Assembly (NCBI GenBank): GCA_015698045.1 | Contig: BLAL01000208.1 | Location: 1-64,000, forward strand | Source: Rhizophagus clarus | Lineage: Eukaryota; Glomeromycota; Glomeromycetes; Glomerales; Glomeraceae | Reading direction: 5' to 3' | Length of the DNA: 64,000 bases | Shown here: positions 1 to 10,863 of the stretch, piece by piece | How the letters are laid out: every line of letters starts with the position of its first letter | Position numbering within the stretch: the first letter of the stretch is position 1 | Program-made: the position numbers and the translations under genes | Notes under the pieces: model-generated | The model's database searches: none | What the model saw: the letters and a program-made list of their open reading frames with translations, nothing else | What the model was told of the DNA's origin: nothing

Positions 1-560
1 TCGTCGATACCCGGCTACGCCAGCGCTGGGCTGAAGCCCCAGTATACATCCCCCCTCCGGGTGTGAAACCCTATCAGATCCCCTTCCAGTTAGGCTGGGC
101 GCCTTACGGGCCGTCTCTAACAATACCATGGATAAATACCATTTCCCCATCTGTCCCAAAAATACCACATCTGTCCCACCATCTGTCCCATATATAACTA
201 CTCAAATTACTAATCTAACAAAGGAAAGAACAAGAAAAACGAATAAGAAGGAGGTATAGGACAGATGGACAGTAGGACAGATGATTATAAAAAAAAAATC
301 AGATCACATTTCCCAGAAAAACTTTTGAAATTCGGGTATAAATGTGTCCCATCGGCCCAATCTGTCCCATTTTCAGGAACGAGCTCAGACCACTTTAAAG
401 TCCAAGTAGATATGCAAAAAAAAAACCCTATCACCTAGTATGATCCTATATATACCCCCCATACCATCCTCATATTAGTCATCGATATTGGGCTATGCCT
501 AAGAAATGGCAATATTACCGGACCTATCCATAGAATACCGTACCTAAAAAATTGTAATTA
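1..560 (+). repeat. left terminal inverted repeat of the Polinton-like element
   Basis: Bases 1-560 are the reverse complement of 13043-13615 with small indels, mainly in A/T runs. The outer ~110 bases are GC-rich and contain short self-complementary stretches (around 25-45); the inner part is AT-rich. The repeat ends about 70 bases before the first open frame. A TIR of ~570 bp is in the usual Polinton range. Confidence 0.93.
148..370. promoter_or_regulatory. iterated CTGTCCCA motifs in the left TIR
   Basis: CATCTGTCCCA occurs at 148-158, 168-178 and 180-190. GGACAGATG, the same motif inverted, occurs at 259-267 and 275-283, and related copies are at about 343-352 and 359-370. The mirrored set lies in the right TIR. 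Clustered iterated sites inside a TIR suggest binding sites for the integrase, a replication initiator or a host factor; the role is inferred. Confidence 0.6.
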
Positions 561-631
561 AACATAGTCGATATATAGGTATCAAAAAAAAATAAATTAA
601 ACAAAACTTCTACTAAAGTATCCAACTAACA

Positions 632-2949
632 ATGAGTAATCAAGTAGTAATCTCAAAATTCGGTGAATCTAAAGTAGCATATAGTATTGATATACTAAAA
701 CAGCTTATCAAAGAGGCAAACAGTTTAGATGACATTATAAAAGCAAAGCGATATATTTGCAGTTACTTCATTCTCTGTTCCAATCCACATGGTGTATTTA
801 TGTGGCGACCTGATATTAAGAATTTTGAGCATATTCCCATGAAAAATATTAGTATGCTCATTCGTCCTATAACTAAAACCTTCTTTAAGCAATCTAATCT
901 GAACATCCTCCAACGAAGACAGAATTTAACATTGCCAAATGGTTTATATATGATAATTCTTCAACATGTGTAGCAACTTGTGATCCTGTAAAGCAACGTA
1001 TTATAAAATTCAAGGTCAACTCTATCTTAATATTTTCCCAGGGTTCTTACACCAATTACGTCCTTTAACAGACTTTTCAGCCATATTCATCAGGCAGTCA
1101 AAATCATATTTACTCATATTCGGGATGTCTGGTGTTCAGGAGATTGGAATGTAACTGAATACATTATCAAATGGTTTGCTGGTATGGCTACTGGTAGAAA
1201 AATGTATTCGATTCTTTATCTTAAATCAGGTCAAGGCTGGGGTAAAGGTATTATAACTGATTTTATCCAGCGTTATGTTTTAGGTACTCAGCTAGTCTAT
1301 AAGACGAGCGATCCTGAAACAATTTTGGGTAGTTTTAACGGGCAATTATTAGGTAAAGTACTCCTTTTACTTGAAGAAATGCCAACAGAAAAAAGCCAAT
1401 GGAATTCATTATATCGCGCTCTTAAAGATAAAGTTACTAGCGATACTATTGAAATTCATGAAAAATATAAAACACCTACCCAATATAAAAACTTTATGTC
1501 TACTATCGTTCTCACTAATGAAAATGCTCTTAGAGTTGAGAATGATGATAGACGAACAGTTTTCCTAGATATCTCACCTGCTCGAAAAGGAGATTTGCAA
1601 TATTTCAAACGGTTAGGTGATGCAATGAAATATCCAGGAGTGGGTGAGGCCTTTTATGCTTACTTTAAAGCTATTGCCGATAAATATCCAGATTTTAATG
1701 GCAACCCACCTCCTATGACTGCATCTAAGCAAGAGCATATCGTATCTACTCTTCCACCTTTGTTTCAATTTATAAAGGAGACGTATATAGCAAAGGCTGA
1801 TTATACTACTACATCCTTACCAGTTCACATATTATACGCCACCTATACGAGTTACTGTGAAAATAGAAGAATTACACCCTTATCTAAAGTTGTGGTTGCA
1901 AGAACATTATCTAATGAGTTAAATATAACAAGTGAACGAATTTATATTAGATAAAAACCGTACTAGAGTTTACAATATATCTAGAGAAACTTTATACAAG
2001 AAATATCTTAGCAATAACTGGATTCATGAAACTGATGAGATTGATATCGAGGATATTGATATTCCTAAAAAATCTATATCTGACCCCAAAGCTCTCGATC
2101 AGTTCTTAGCACAAATTGGAGCTGATATACCAAATAAGCAAAAGAAAAGTCCACCACCGTTCCTCCAAAGCCAGCGCATCTAAAGTAGAAGTGAAAGAAG
2201 AGCGACTATCACCTTCTGAATCCACCGCTTCAGAATTTGAAAACCTAATAGATGGTTATTTAATGGAACTAGATAATCTCATATCAGCTTCAGCTAAACC
2301 AGAGCAAGAACCAGAGATAAAGCCAGAACCATACGGAATACCTGGTTCTTCTAAACCAATCGAACCATCTACACCACAAGAATTACCAAAGCAAGACCTA
2401 AAGTCAGTTCAAAAAGCTAATCCAGATCCCATGCCTAAAATGAATACCGCCAAATATTGGGAATGGATAGATAGACATAAATATGACCACATAAAGCCCT
2501 GGTACAAGAATTCTCGTGATGAAATGATAAATGAGCTATATTCTACAGCCAAAGAATGTTGGGCTAAATATTACGAAGATGATCAATATGACTGGGAATT
2601 ACTCTTAGCCGAATTGGAGGAATTTGATAAGATTATAAGAAGAGATAACCTATATCTCGTCAAATTTGGTGATGCCATAGATAAGCTAAAAGAATGGATC
2701 AAATATAATGATGAGGTGGATAGGCACATAGAATGCGTAGAACTTGCTGACTATCTAAGAAAATACATTGAGAATAAGAAAACCGTATTTGTAGAACCTC
2801 CTTCTGGCTATAAAGTTGCAAAATTACAACCACAGATAATAGAATGCCATAGCCAAATAAATGAACGTGAATGTATGGAGGCCAATGGTGAGAATGCGAA
2901 TCTGATTATGACGAAGGATGGCTTATATGATGAAATTGATCAAAATTAA
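632..2949 (+). pseudogene. superfamily 3 (D5/virophage-like) DNA helicase, frameshifted
   Basis: The best block (ATG at 1184 to 1954) contains a Walker A motif GQGWGKG, a Walker B-like strand VLLLLEEMP and a motif C-like STIVLTNE, in the order and spacing of SF3 helicases that replicate viral DNA as hexamers. The frame starting at 632 supplies an upstream domain with NPHGVFMWRP. Between about 950 and 1150 the coding signal changes frame at least twice (one frame gives YLNIFPGF, another HIRDVWCSGDW just before the ATPase). A shift near 1940 leads to a short C-terminal block ending at 2183, and a further shift near 2150 leads to a long charged, Glu/Lys-rich segment that stops at 2949. The last segment may be a helicase tail or a separate protein. 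The helicase call is firm; where one gene ends and the next begins is not. Confidence 0.82.
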
Positions 2950-3023
2950 GGGCTAGTTATTTATTTTTTTTCAAATATAGTAACGAAAATTACAATTAAA
3001 TAAATACTATATATTTCAAAGAA

Positions 3024-4866
3024 ATGTTATCAAGACTAGTTCGTCATTTACCAAATAGGCCAGACATCATAGAAGTTAAGTATAGTGGCCGTTCAGTTCT
3101 CTAGAGGAGGTATTGCAAACCTCGATCAAAAACTTAAAGCCCGATATCAGGCAAACAGTTTCAAATCTTACTTCCTTATGAGAACTGGAAGCCTGGTCAA
3201 TGGACTACAAATGGAGATGACGCAAACCTTTTTCTCTCTACTTGATCACATGATGCAAGTCAATTGCCACCTGACAGTGGTGATCCAGAGCGATTTGTAT
3301 AAATTTATCATCTATATGAGAGATTCACCAGCAGTATCAGGTGGATGTGGTGATACAAATGACTGCCTTTATCAGTGCTTTAAAAATGGCTTATGGCACC
3401 TATTCGAATATGCCTCAAAGTTATTGAAAAACCTGAGTATATTAAAGATTATCTAAATTTGGCACGAGATGATCCTATTCCAATTGCCTGTATTGAAAAA
3501 AATAAACGATTAGCTCGAAGTATTGCTATCAATGTAGTAGGTGATCATACTTATATCTCTAAGAGTCCAGCACAAAGAAGAATAACCCTTACTCTCACTA
3601 ATGGACATTATTCCCCCACTCTTAATCCGGATAGAAAACATCCCAGCTTTGAATGTAAAAAGGCCAAAGAAGCCTATAACTTATCAGGAGAATGAAAGTA
3701 AAAGATACTGTTGAAATATATAATGGAAAGGAGATCAAGCCTATTACCGTCCAGCAGTTTCAAAAACTTAAGTTTAGCAAAAACTACTCTTATGTTCCAG
3801 CAAAATGTCAAGAATCATTGGAAAAGGCATATATCAGAATTAATGCTGAACGAGATGCCTTTTTACAAGAGACGAAAAAGCTAGGCCTTCCAATTGATAT
3901 ATCATTACTTGATTGGAACATAAAGAAAACAGCTCTTTGGCTATTCGAAAATTAAGTTGTAGGCATTCCTGCCAATGAACCTCTTGACGCACTTGAAGCA
4001 CAATGGATAAGTAAAGCATGATGGGAGGGATATCTGGGCACAAAATAACTGGAAAGGATATGGAAGAAGTTACGATAAAACAAGTCTTTATCCTAGTATT
4101 CAGCAATCAGCTTTAAACTTTCCTATCGGTAAAGGTAAGTTTCAGATTTTAAAAGACTTTACTAACCATCGAGGATATAGCCATTTTGGAATATTTCGTG
4201 CAAGTATTGAAAAAAAGGATACCCCACTATTTCGATATAATTATCATATGTATATACTCATATTGATCTTACACGTGCCAGAGCTCTTGGTCTCCAAGTT
4301 ACATTAATTCAGGATGGAGTCTCTAATGGCTCTTATTTATGAAAAAGAAACTCGAATTCGAGGCAGTGTAATCTTTGGAGAGTATGTAGATTTTCTCTAA
4401 AAATTAGAATCAGAGTGGTATAGCTAGCCAAGTAGCTAAAGAATTCTTAATACATATGGGGCGCACTTTGCCAAAGAAAGAAAACATACAAGACTCTTAC
4501 AACATCGAGTAAGTCTTTTGACTTTCCAGATGGTGAGGTAATTAGACTCGATTGTACCAATAGGAGAAGAGCAGTGGAGATTCCAGTTTACGATCCAGGT
4601 AATCCCTTTAAAGGTGAATACCCTAGAATTGCTCCATTCCTTCTAGCACATGGTCGAAAGTTTATTTCTGAAATGATACAACCCTTATGTAGATAAAGTC
4701 AGACGCATTCCATACTGATGGGTTCATTCTAGAAGAAGATGTTAACAACTCTCCTCTTTATACCTGCTCTAAAGATGCCTTTAAGACTCTAAAAGCTCTA
4801 AAATTCGAAAAAGAAGGAGAGTGTCATGTAAAAATGCCAACCAAGTGGTATGGACCGTATAATTAA
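3024..4866 (+). pseudogene. protein-primed family B DNA polymerase with N-terminal OTU-like protease region, frameshifted
   Basis: ATG at 3024. The N-terminal part contains NDCLYQC (about 3357) and later TLTNGHYSP (about 3595), the Cys and His boxes of an OTU-like cysteine protease. The polymerase begins with MMGG and continues with YDKTSLYPSIQ (about 4070), the motif A region carrying the first catalytic Asp. Then come a YTHIDLTRARALGL block near 4255, WGALCQRKK (about 4456; motif B) and HTDGF (about 4707; motif C with the second catalytic Asp). The reading changes frame at about 3110, 3170, 3395, 3690, 3955, 4030, 4330, 4400, 4560 and 4690, so no full product can be made. The family normally replicates Polinton DNA from a terminal protein. 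Confidence 0.85.
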
Positions 4867-4881
4867 ATATTTTTTTCCTTA

Positions 4882-5323
4882 GATGTAGAAGTACAAAGAT
4901 GGAACACCGACAACTCATTCCCATTCACAAACAAGCATCCTAGTTTTATCGAGCCAGAAATGTATCTGGCTGAAATTATAAAAGCTTTAAAAGGTGTCAT
5001 ATTGGCAGGTTTACAAGATGGATACGGTAAAGAAAGTTATCTTATAAAGAACCACGTAAACTATATTAAGAAAATAGAATCTGCCAACAATCCAGAAGGG
5101 TATATCGTTATACAGCTAAGAAATTGTTGCCAAATGAAGAATCGTATTATGAGAAGACTGCAAAGATTCGAGCAAAGTATCCATTTAATCCAGAATCTTG
5201 CTTTAGAATTATAAGGTCTATGATTTATATAAACATATTCCTAAGGAAACTAAAGAAGCACCACCTAGACGTAAGCTTACTGAAGATGAAGCTGAAGACG
5301 TCTTAGATAAACTTTCTTGGTAA
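4882..5323 (+). pseudogene. small unrecognised protein downstream of the polymerase, frameshifted
   Basis: One frame reads from about 4882 through KHPSFIEPEM and continues to about 5130; after two shifts the signal ends in a charged tail, LTEDEAEDVLDKLSW, before TAA at 5321. I do not recognise it. It may be the C-terminus of the polymerase polyprotein or a separate early gene. It is followed directly by the hairpin repeats. Confidence 0.45.
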
Positions 5324-5353
5324 TAAGCTATAAATTTATTATTAAAATTGTAT

Positions 5354-5490
5354 GCAAAGGCTGATGACGAAGTAACTTTGTCACTTAGGCATTTTTTATT
5401 TTTGCATAAAAGGCTGATGACGAAGTAACTTTGTCACTAGGCAATATTAAAATTTTGTGCAAAGGCTGATGACGAAGTAACTTTGTCACT
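5354..5490. repeat. three tandem hairpin-forming repeats
   Basis: The unit AGGCTGATGACGAAG followed by TAACTTTGTCACT occurs at about 5354-5385, 5410-5438 and 5461-5490, about 52 bases apart. GACGAAG and CTTTGTC can pair around a TAA loop (one G:U pair). They fill the gap between two genes and could be 3'-end or regulatory hairpins. Confidence 0.75.
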
Positions 5491-5557
5491 AGAGATTTTC
5501 ATTTTAGAAAAAAATCGTAATTGAATATAGCCTATACTAAAGTAACAATAAAAAAAG

Positions 5558-6174
5558 ATGAGTGCTAATAGATATACTACTAATCCATTGACCGGCAGAA
5601 CAATTCGTGTTGGTGGTTCAACTTTCAATCAGCTAGTTTTAGAAGGAATTGATTATCTTGATAGTGGATTGGTTCGAAGAGCAACTGCACCTCCACTTCC
5701 TTCTGTAAGGGAAAGTTATCTCAATGTAGATACTGGACGTATGGTTCAATTTGGAACTAGAACGTATTATTATTTAATTCAAAGGGCTGGGTATGAAATA
5801 ATAGAAGATTACTATCTGTTCCTCCAAGATATGCAGAAATCGCGCAGTCTAATCCATCTTATTGTATATTCAAGATACTGAGGTAAGACTTGGATACCTT
5901 TGAAACTGCATTTAATATAACCGCCCATCGTGCTAGATGGGAACGACTTAATCCAAGTTATAGGCAAGGGGTTGAAGAAGCACGCCAATTTACTAGACAA
6001 AGAGAAAGAGAAGCACGTCAATTTACTAGACAAAGAGAAAGAGAAGCACAACGAGAGGAACAATCAAGAAGGCTTGCCGAACTTAATATTGCCTTATGCA
6101 GGGAGTGTCAAATGCCTGTAAACCTTAACGAATTACCTGAGAGCGGTCTTTGTGAAGACTGTAGTAAAGAATAA
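5558..6174 (+). pseudogene. protein with NPLTGR (2-cysteine-adaptor-like) repeats and C-terminal zinc ribbon, one frameshift
   Basis: ATG at 5558. Residues 9-25 read NPLTGRTIRVGGSTFNQL and a second, weaker copy reads DTGRMVQFGTRTYYYL. This resembles the NPxTGRxI module of the 2-cysteine adaptor domain of large DNA viruses, though the cysteines are not evident. A frameshift near 5815 separates this from the second half, which has a charged helix with two copies of ARQFTRQRERE and a CxxC...CxxC zinc ribbon (CREC, CEDC) near the end. The stop is at 6172. Function unknown; the arrangement suggests a virus-type accessory protein. Confidence 0.6.
5980..6045 (+). repeat. 33-bp in-frame tandem duplication
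   Basis: Two copies of a 33-base unit beginning GCACGCCAATTTACTAG (first) or GCACGTCAATTTACTAG (second) encode the 11-residue repeat ARQFTRQRERE. One base difference is visible between the copies, so the duplication is recent. Confidence 0.85.
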
Positions 6175-6231
6175 ATATAAAAACGGGTAATTAAATAATT
6201 TCATTTTTTATGTAGATAATTCTGAAAAAAA

Positions 6232-6788
6232 ATGGTTGAGCAATTAGAAAATACTGCCCAGTTTGTGGACTTGTATTGGCCAAGCCAAGAAGAGGCCTAT
6301 CTACTATCGAATTCCGACGTACAGTACAAAGATGTACTGTATAGATAGCTTACATGAAAATATATATAAGCTAATCAAAATATATAGATCGGTCTTCTAG
6401 TATGATGAACTTACTTTTACCTTTACTCGAGACTATGAAGAACAGTTAAATAGTATTGAACCAGATGTTGAATCGATCAAGATTTTGGCTACTCAAACGA
6501 ATTAATGAGCTAGATAGGGATGTAGGAGAAAAAGCTTTATATCGATTTTTATTTGATTTATATGTAGAAGGAATAAATGAGCCCTTTGCCGTATTTTATG
6601 GTATGTATTGTATTGTAATAGATAATCCCTTAAGCAAAAACTTTGTTTCTCGTGCATTGAAGGCTCTTGGCATAGTAACAAAAATGTCAAGAATGGTAAT
6701 AGATGGTAAGGAAAAAAGCACTATAACTATAAATGCGACTAGAGAAGAGTTACTTGAGCTTTTTAGAAAGAATGGAATAGACTATTAA
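6232..6788 (+). pseudogene. small protein with possible winged-helix C-terminus, frameshifted
   Basis: ATG at 6232 gives MVEQLENTAQFVDLYWPSQ and stops near 6345; related frames resume at about 6400 and 6465. The C-terminal ~90 residues (to 6788) contain VSRALKALGIVTK followed by a short beta-like segment and ATREELLELF, which resembles a winged helix-turn-helix. I do not recognise the family. It converges with the minus-strand genes that follow. Confidence 0.4.
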
Positions 6789-6871
6789 TTCCCACTTGTA
6801 GGGTAGGCTTTTTCATTAAGCCATCATTGAATAGTTTTAGAAGTGCTCCAATACCTTCTATTATTTTTTCG

Positions 6872-7200
6872 TCACTTAGAGGACGCTCCATTCAAAAGTT
6901 CTCTATATCGATCAAAAGGTGTTACTGATACTGGGGAATTATTTCTAGTAACACATATATTCTTAACTTGGGACAGGAATTTCTTATACTCATCTCCAAG
7001 AGTACGGTCATTTATTCCATAAGCTTTCTCTAAAAACATATTTAGCCCAAATTTCTGAATTTTTTACCTTCGATAAGGCGTCTGGTATTAAGTAAAGTTT
7101 ACGTTCCTTAGGAGGAGGAAAGTTTCGGGCAAATTCCTTTAACAAATTATTTTTTTTAGCTTCAGCTATTGCCTTCTGCCCATAAGAAGTAAATCGACAT
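6872..7200 (-). pseudogene. small minus-strand protein beyond the ATPase, unrecognised, frameshifted
   Basis: The minus strand from about 7199 reads SYGQKAIAEAKKNNLL and then FPPPKERKLYLIPDAL. After a shift near 7030 it continues with NDRTLGDEYKKFLSQV and ends in GASSK before TGA at 6874-6872. No start codon is evident, and the 5' end abuts the 55-bp duplication. No family recognised. Confidence 0.4.
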
Positions 7201-7310
7201 CTTAGATCGATCTTAGATGAATCTGTGATGATTCTAGAATCGTTCTTTGGATGATCTTAGATCGATCTTAGATGAACACGTGATCATTTTCAGAAGCGTT
7301 ATTCAAGGAC
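7201..7310. repeat. 55-bp imperfect tandem duplication with AGATCGATCT palindromes
   Basis: CTTAGATCGATCTTAGATGAA occurs at 7201-7221 and again at 7256-7276, each followed by a similar spacer. AGATCGATCT is a perfect palindrome. The duplication sits between the ATPase and the next minus-strand gene. Confidence 0.8.
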
Positions 7311-7331
7311 GATTCCATAAAAGTTCTAAGA

Positions 7332-8021
7332 CTAGTATCCCCATCGAACTCTGATTGCTAAAGGGTCAGTTTTAGGGCGTCTTAAGTCAAATACTATGAA
7401 TTCCCTACCTAAGGTTAGGTTCATCAATGATTGGGGCAAGAGAATCTGATTCATTAGTATATTGGCTAATGATGCGCTTTGTATCAACTTAAAACTACCA
7501 TGCCCACCATGTAGAGAAATATAATTCACATTTTCTCGAATTGCTTTTGGGATGGCAAAGAATCTTTGGGCTACATAAATAGCCGAAATATTTCTATGTC
7601 GTCCATGGGTAAAGTATCCAGTTTATTTTTTCTTGGATGTTTTTTAGGGGCATCCATTAAATCCTCAAATATAACTACAGTAGCAATTTTGGGGTCACAA
7701 GTCTTCTACATCCGGTATTGGTGATATGAAATCGCCTCTAAAAGTAACGTCTTCACTATCATCAAAGAAATCTTTTACCATCTTGCCATTTAGGTTCGTC
7801 TAAATACCTACAAATAAGGACTATTTCATCACAAAGAAATATATCGATTTCCATCCTCTTTGGCTTTTGCATCTCCCATTAGTAAATTAAGAAGCATAGT
7901 AGTCTTTCCAGAATCTGAGCTACCGGCTACAGCAAGACGAAAATTCCATTACTGGAGCATATTCATTTCCTTGCCTAGTATCACCGGTATACTCATCCCA
8001 ATTGTATACATATAAGTCCAT
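7332..8021 (-). pseudogene. A32-like (FtsK/HerA-type) DNA-packaging ATPase, frameshifted
   Basis: ATG at 8021 gives MDLYVYNWDEYTGDT. After a shift comes AVAGSSDSGKTTMLL, a Walker A (P-loop) motif, and then ATVVIFEDLMD, a Walker B strand ending in acidic residues. The final frame (about 7560-7332) has QRFFAIPKAIRENVNYI, like the sensor region of Polinton/NCLDV packaging ATPases, and ends RVRWGY. Frameshifts lie near 7950, 7850, 7770, 7700 and 7600. In this family the enzyme pumps DNA into a capsid, so its presence implies a particle in the ancestor. It is transcribed opposite to the helicase and polymerase. Confidence 0.75.
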
Positions 8022-8062
8022 TTTAAGCAATTAATAGTATTATAGTGTATAGTATATTCAAA

Positions 8063-10050
8063 ATGGCATATGTTCCCACTGATCCTACAGGCGTCCCTCC
8101 AGCACATTTAGTAGCAATGGATATTAATCAGCTAATTAATGCACTTAAGAATGGCGCAGATGCCCTGCTGGTAAATGGTCGAATGACTGTTACACCAAAT
8201 CTTATAAATATTAATCATGAGATTAAGCATATTATTGGATTTGATTATAGCTCATGGTATACAGGTTGAAGAAAGAACAAGACAAACTAGGGAAGAGCTT
8301 GATACTGCGACTGGCCTTATTAAAGTATTTGCAAGAAGTGACCAATGCTAGGAGAACGTGAGATTCATGGTATTAGACAACGTTCTTATTGCATATCAAA
8401 TATGAGAGGAACGGATTGCAAAATGAGGAGAAATCATCTGGTAAATGCAAAATCGTGATCAAGCTAATCAATTACAAGATCAGCAAGTACGGCAAAGAAG
8501 AATTGGGATACTTTGCAACAAAGAAATAATAGATTAACACATCAACTTGCAATAGAACGATTTACATCTAGAAACTTGGGACGAATTCGTGATAGAATGC
8601 AAGCACAACTGGCTGTACTTAGAATTCAAGCGCAGTGGTTTCGAATTAGACAAGCAAATCCCATAGTCAACAATCCTCCTCCAGATAATCCCCCAGTAAT
8701 ATGGCTACCGTTGCAATAGGAATGCCAGTTTTTGCTGGAAATGATGACGATGATCTTGAGAGATTTTTTGAGTTATATAAAGGTTATATTCATAGTATTG
8801 GAATTGATCCATCGGCTGTTGCTGGTAATCCAGCGGGTTGGGAGAAAGCTATGGGTATACTTCGTGCTTGCTTAACTGGTCCGGCCTCCAGATGGTATGA
8901 TGCTAATATCCTAGGAAAGAGAGTTAGACTTAGAAATATTCTTCTTAGTAATTTACATGGAGATGAGGCCACATTTAAGGGTATGGCTGGTAATGCTGGT
9001 GTTATTGTCCAGTAGCTACATGGGTTGTAGGTTCTCCTGCACAGGCTCATATGACTGGTGGTGCACCACTTGCAGGTGTTAATAATCCAGTCACTGATGT
9101 CTGGCCTGATTATGCCATAGAAGGGAATAGAGATATTTGGCTAAATCGTGCTGGTATGGAATTTACTAATGACCCTCTTAACCACAATGTTGTTGGTGGT
9201 GGTGCTGGTGCTGGTGTAATAATTCCTGGTGGAGCTGGTGCCGGTCATCCGTATGTAATTCCAGCCCGTCCTTGTCATGTTTTAATTAAAATGCGTAATG
9301 AATTTCCTACACAGCAGAATGCCAGACGTCAGTTAAGGTTTGGTAACCTTTTTCAGGAAAATATGCCTGTTCGAGATTTTTATGATAAAGTTAGAAGAAG
9401 TGCTGAGCTATTAGGTTATGGTAATGATGTTTTAGTTAATCAGTTTCTAAGAGGTCTGAATGATGATTGTGCTATTGAGGCTGAAAGGATTGGTGCTGAA
9501 CGGGATATAGAGGAATTGGTAGGTCTTCTTGAACGAGTTGAAAAAGAAAGGCTGAATTACGTCTTGGTAGAGAAAGACGAGAAAATATACAGTATCAGAG
9601 GGATAGACAAATTATTCCAGAGCAATTGCCACCAGTTAGTCAGGAGCCAGTTATATTAAACCAGTCCAACATCATGCAGTTACACAAGGAGAAATGAGTC
9701 GATTATTACAACAACAGGCTGAAGGTTTTCAATCCCAAATTCGCCAATTACAGGAGAGTCTTAAGGCTCGAGATGTAAAGCCAGTTTATAGACCTAAGCC
9801 TAAGCCTACGCCTCGATATCATGATGATTGGGATGATATTCCTGATGAAGCTTTTAATCCGCCTGATGAAGATGAGGTTGATGATAGGCATTTACAACAG
9901 TTATTTGATGCAGTATCAGGTAGACCTGCTCCTAGAAATACATCAGCACAAAGATTAGCTGGTAAGATTGCTAAAAGAATAGCAAAAGCTAGAGAAAGAC
10001 GTGAAGATGCAGAGTTAAATAGGGCGATGCGTGAACTTTTCCTTGGATGA
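8063..10050 (+). pseudogene. Ty3-type retrotransposon Gag-like capsid protein, frameshifted
   Basis: ATG at 8063 (MAYVPTDPTGVPPAHLV) begins an N-terminal segment that breaks up at 8270-8510. The capsid-like region starts near 8701 with MPVFAGNDDDDLERFFELY and GWEKAMGILRACLTGPASRWY, as in the N-terminal half of Retrotrans_gag proteins. A shift at about 9012 leads to a Gly-rich insert (9195-9245). Then comes the C-terminal half, with ENMPVRDFYDKVRRSAELL and VNQFLRGLNDD, the classic Gag 'F..GL' block. Another shift near 9560 leads to a coiled-coil, a Pro-rich linker and an Arg-rich tail ending at 10050. A protease-like gene follows, as in Gag-Pol. There is no reverse transcriptase and there are no LTRs nearby. 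The Gag call is by motif only. Confidence 0.65.
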
Positions 10051-10079
10051 TCATGATGATCCTATGGATACTTCCAATG

Positions 10080-10849
10080 CTATTCGAGTGTACCTATAGA
10101 ATTAGTTCAAGGTGAGAATGGAGAAATTATGCTTGTCCAAAAAAAAAGATAGTTTCAAATAAAGGTAAACTACCAGCAACTAAATCACCACCATCTAAAT
10201 CGACAAAATCGGCATCTAATTCGACTAAGATGGTAAAAATCCCTGCTATTAAGCCATCAACGAATTTTACTAAAACGGAGCTCTTAAATCTTCTAAAACT
10301 TGCTGATATCAGAAAGATTATTCAGGAGATCGTCTATAAAATATTAGAAAATTATGATAGCGCCCCTCAAGAACAACCAGCAGTACAGGAAGAGTATTTG
10401 GGTCCAATGGCTATGGATATTGATGTCGCTCGATTGGAAAATACTAAAATCTTTAGCTATAAATGGAAATGTAAATGGGGTGAATATTCCAGTGTCTAGC
10501 GGATTCCTGTGCTAATGTTTCCTTTATCCAAGAAGAAGCATGTCACGAACTAAAACTAAAAGTTGATAAATCTATAAAGCATAGTATTACTGGTGCATCA
10601 GGGGGTGGTGAGACACTTGGTATAGTAAAAAATGTATCGATAAACCTTTCACCACCACAGAGTGGTAGTTGTATCATTAAAGAAGATCTTGTAGTCCTGA
10701 AAGGATATAAGCATAGAGAGATTGGTTTGAGCCGAGCATGTCTTAGAAGGTATAATTATGATATTCATGAATCTTGAAATCATATCGCCCTTACCTGCAA
10801 TGATAAAGACTATTTTATTCCTATAATTCCAGATGCAAATAGGACATAA
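10080..10849 (+). pseudogene. retropepsin-like aspartic protease, frameshifted
   Basis: A Lys/Ser/Pro-rich linker (10150-10240) and a helical stretch (10230-10450) lead to NGVNIPV and, after a one-base shift near 10500, ADSCANVSFI. This sits where retroviral proteases have D[ST]GA; here the Gly is replaced by Cys. Next come ITGASGGGETLG, resembling a flap, and EIGLSRACLRRYNYDIHES before the stop at 10847. An in-frame TGA at about 10775 also interrupts the end. The order Gag then protease matches retroelements. The motif is degenerate, so the enzyme may be inactive or the fold only related. Confidence 0.5.
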
Positions 10850-10863
10850 AAAAATATATAAAA

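Noticed and set aside
5354..5490. Hammerhead ribozyme in the three hairpin repeats (CTGATGA followed by a stem)
   Set aside because: The CTGATGA box and a stem are present, but the required GAAA after the stem is absent in all three copies (TCACT instead).
8063..10849. Gag and protease as part of a Ty3 LTR retrotransposon inserted in the Polinton
   Set aside because: No LTR pair, reverse transcriptase or RNase H, and the integrase is on the opposite strand with Polinton-like context.
632..10849. Programmed frameshifting or introns to explain the broken left-side genes
   Set aside because: The shifts are too many, go in both directions and have no shared slippery site or GT-AG signals; decay or sequencing indels explain them better.
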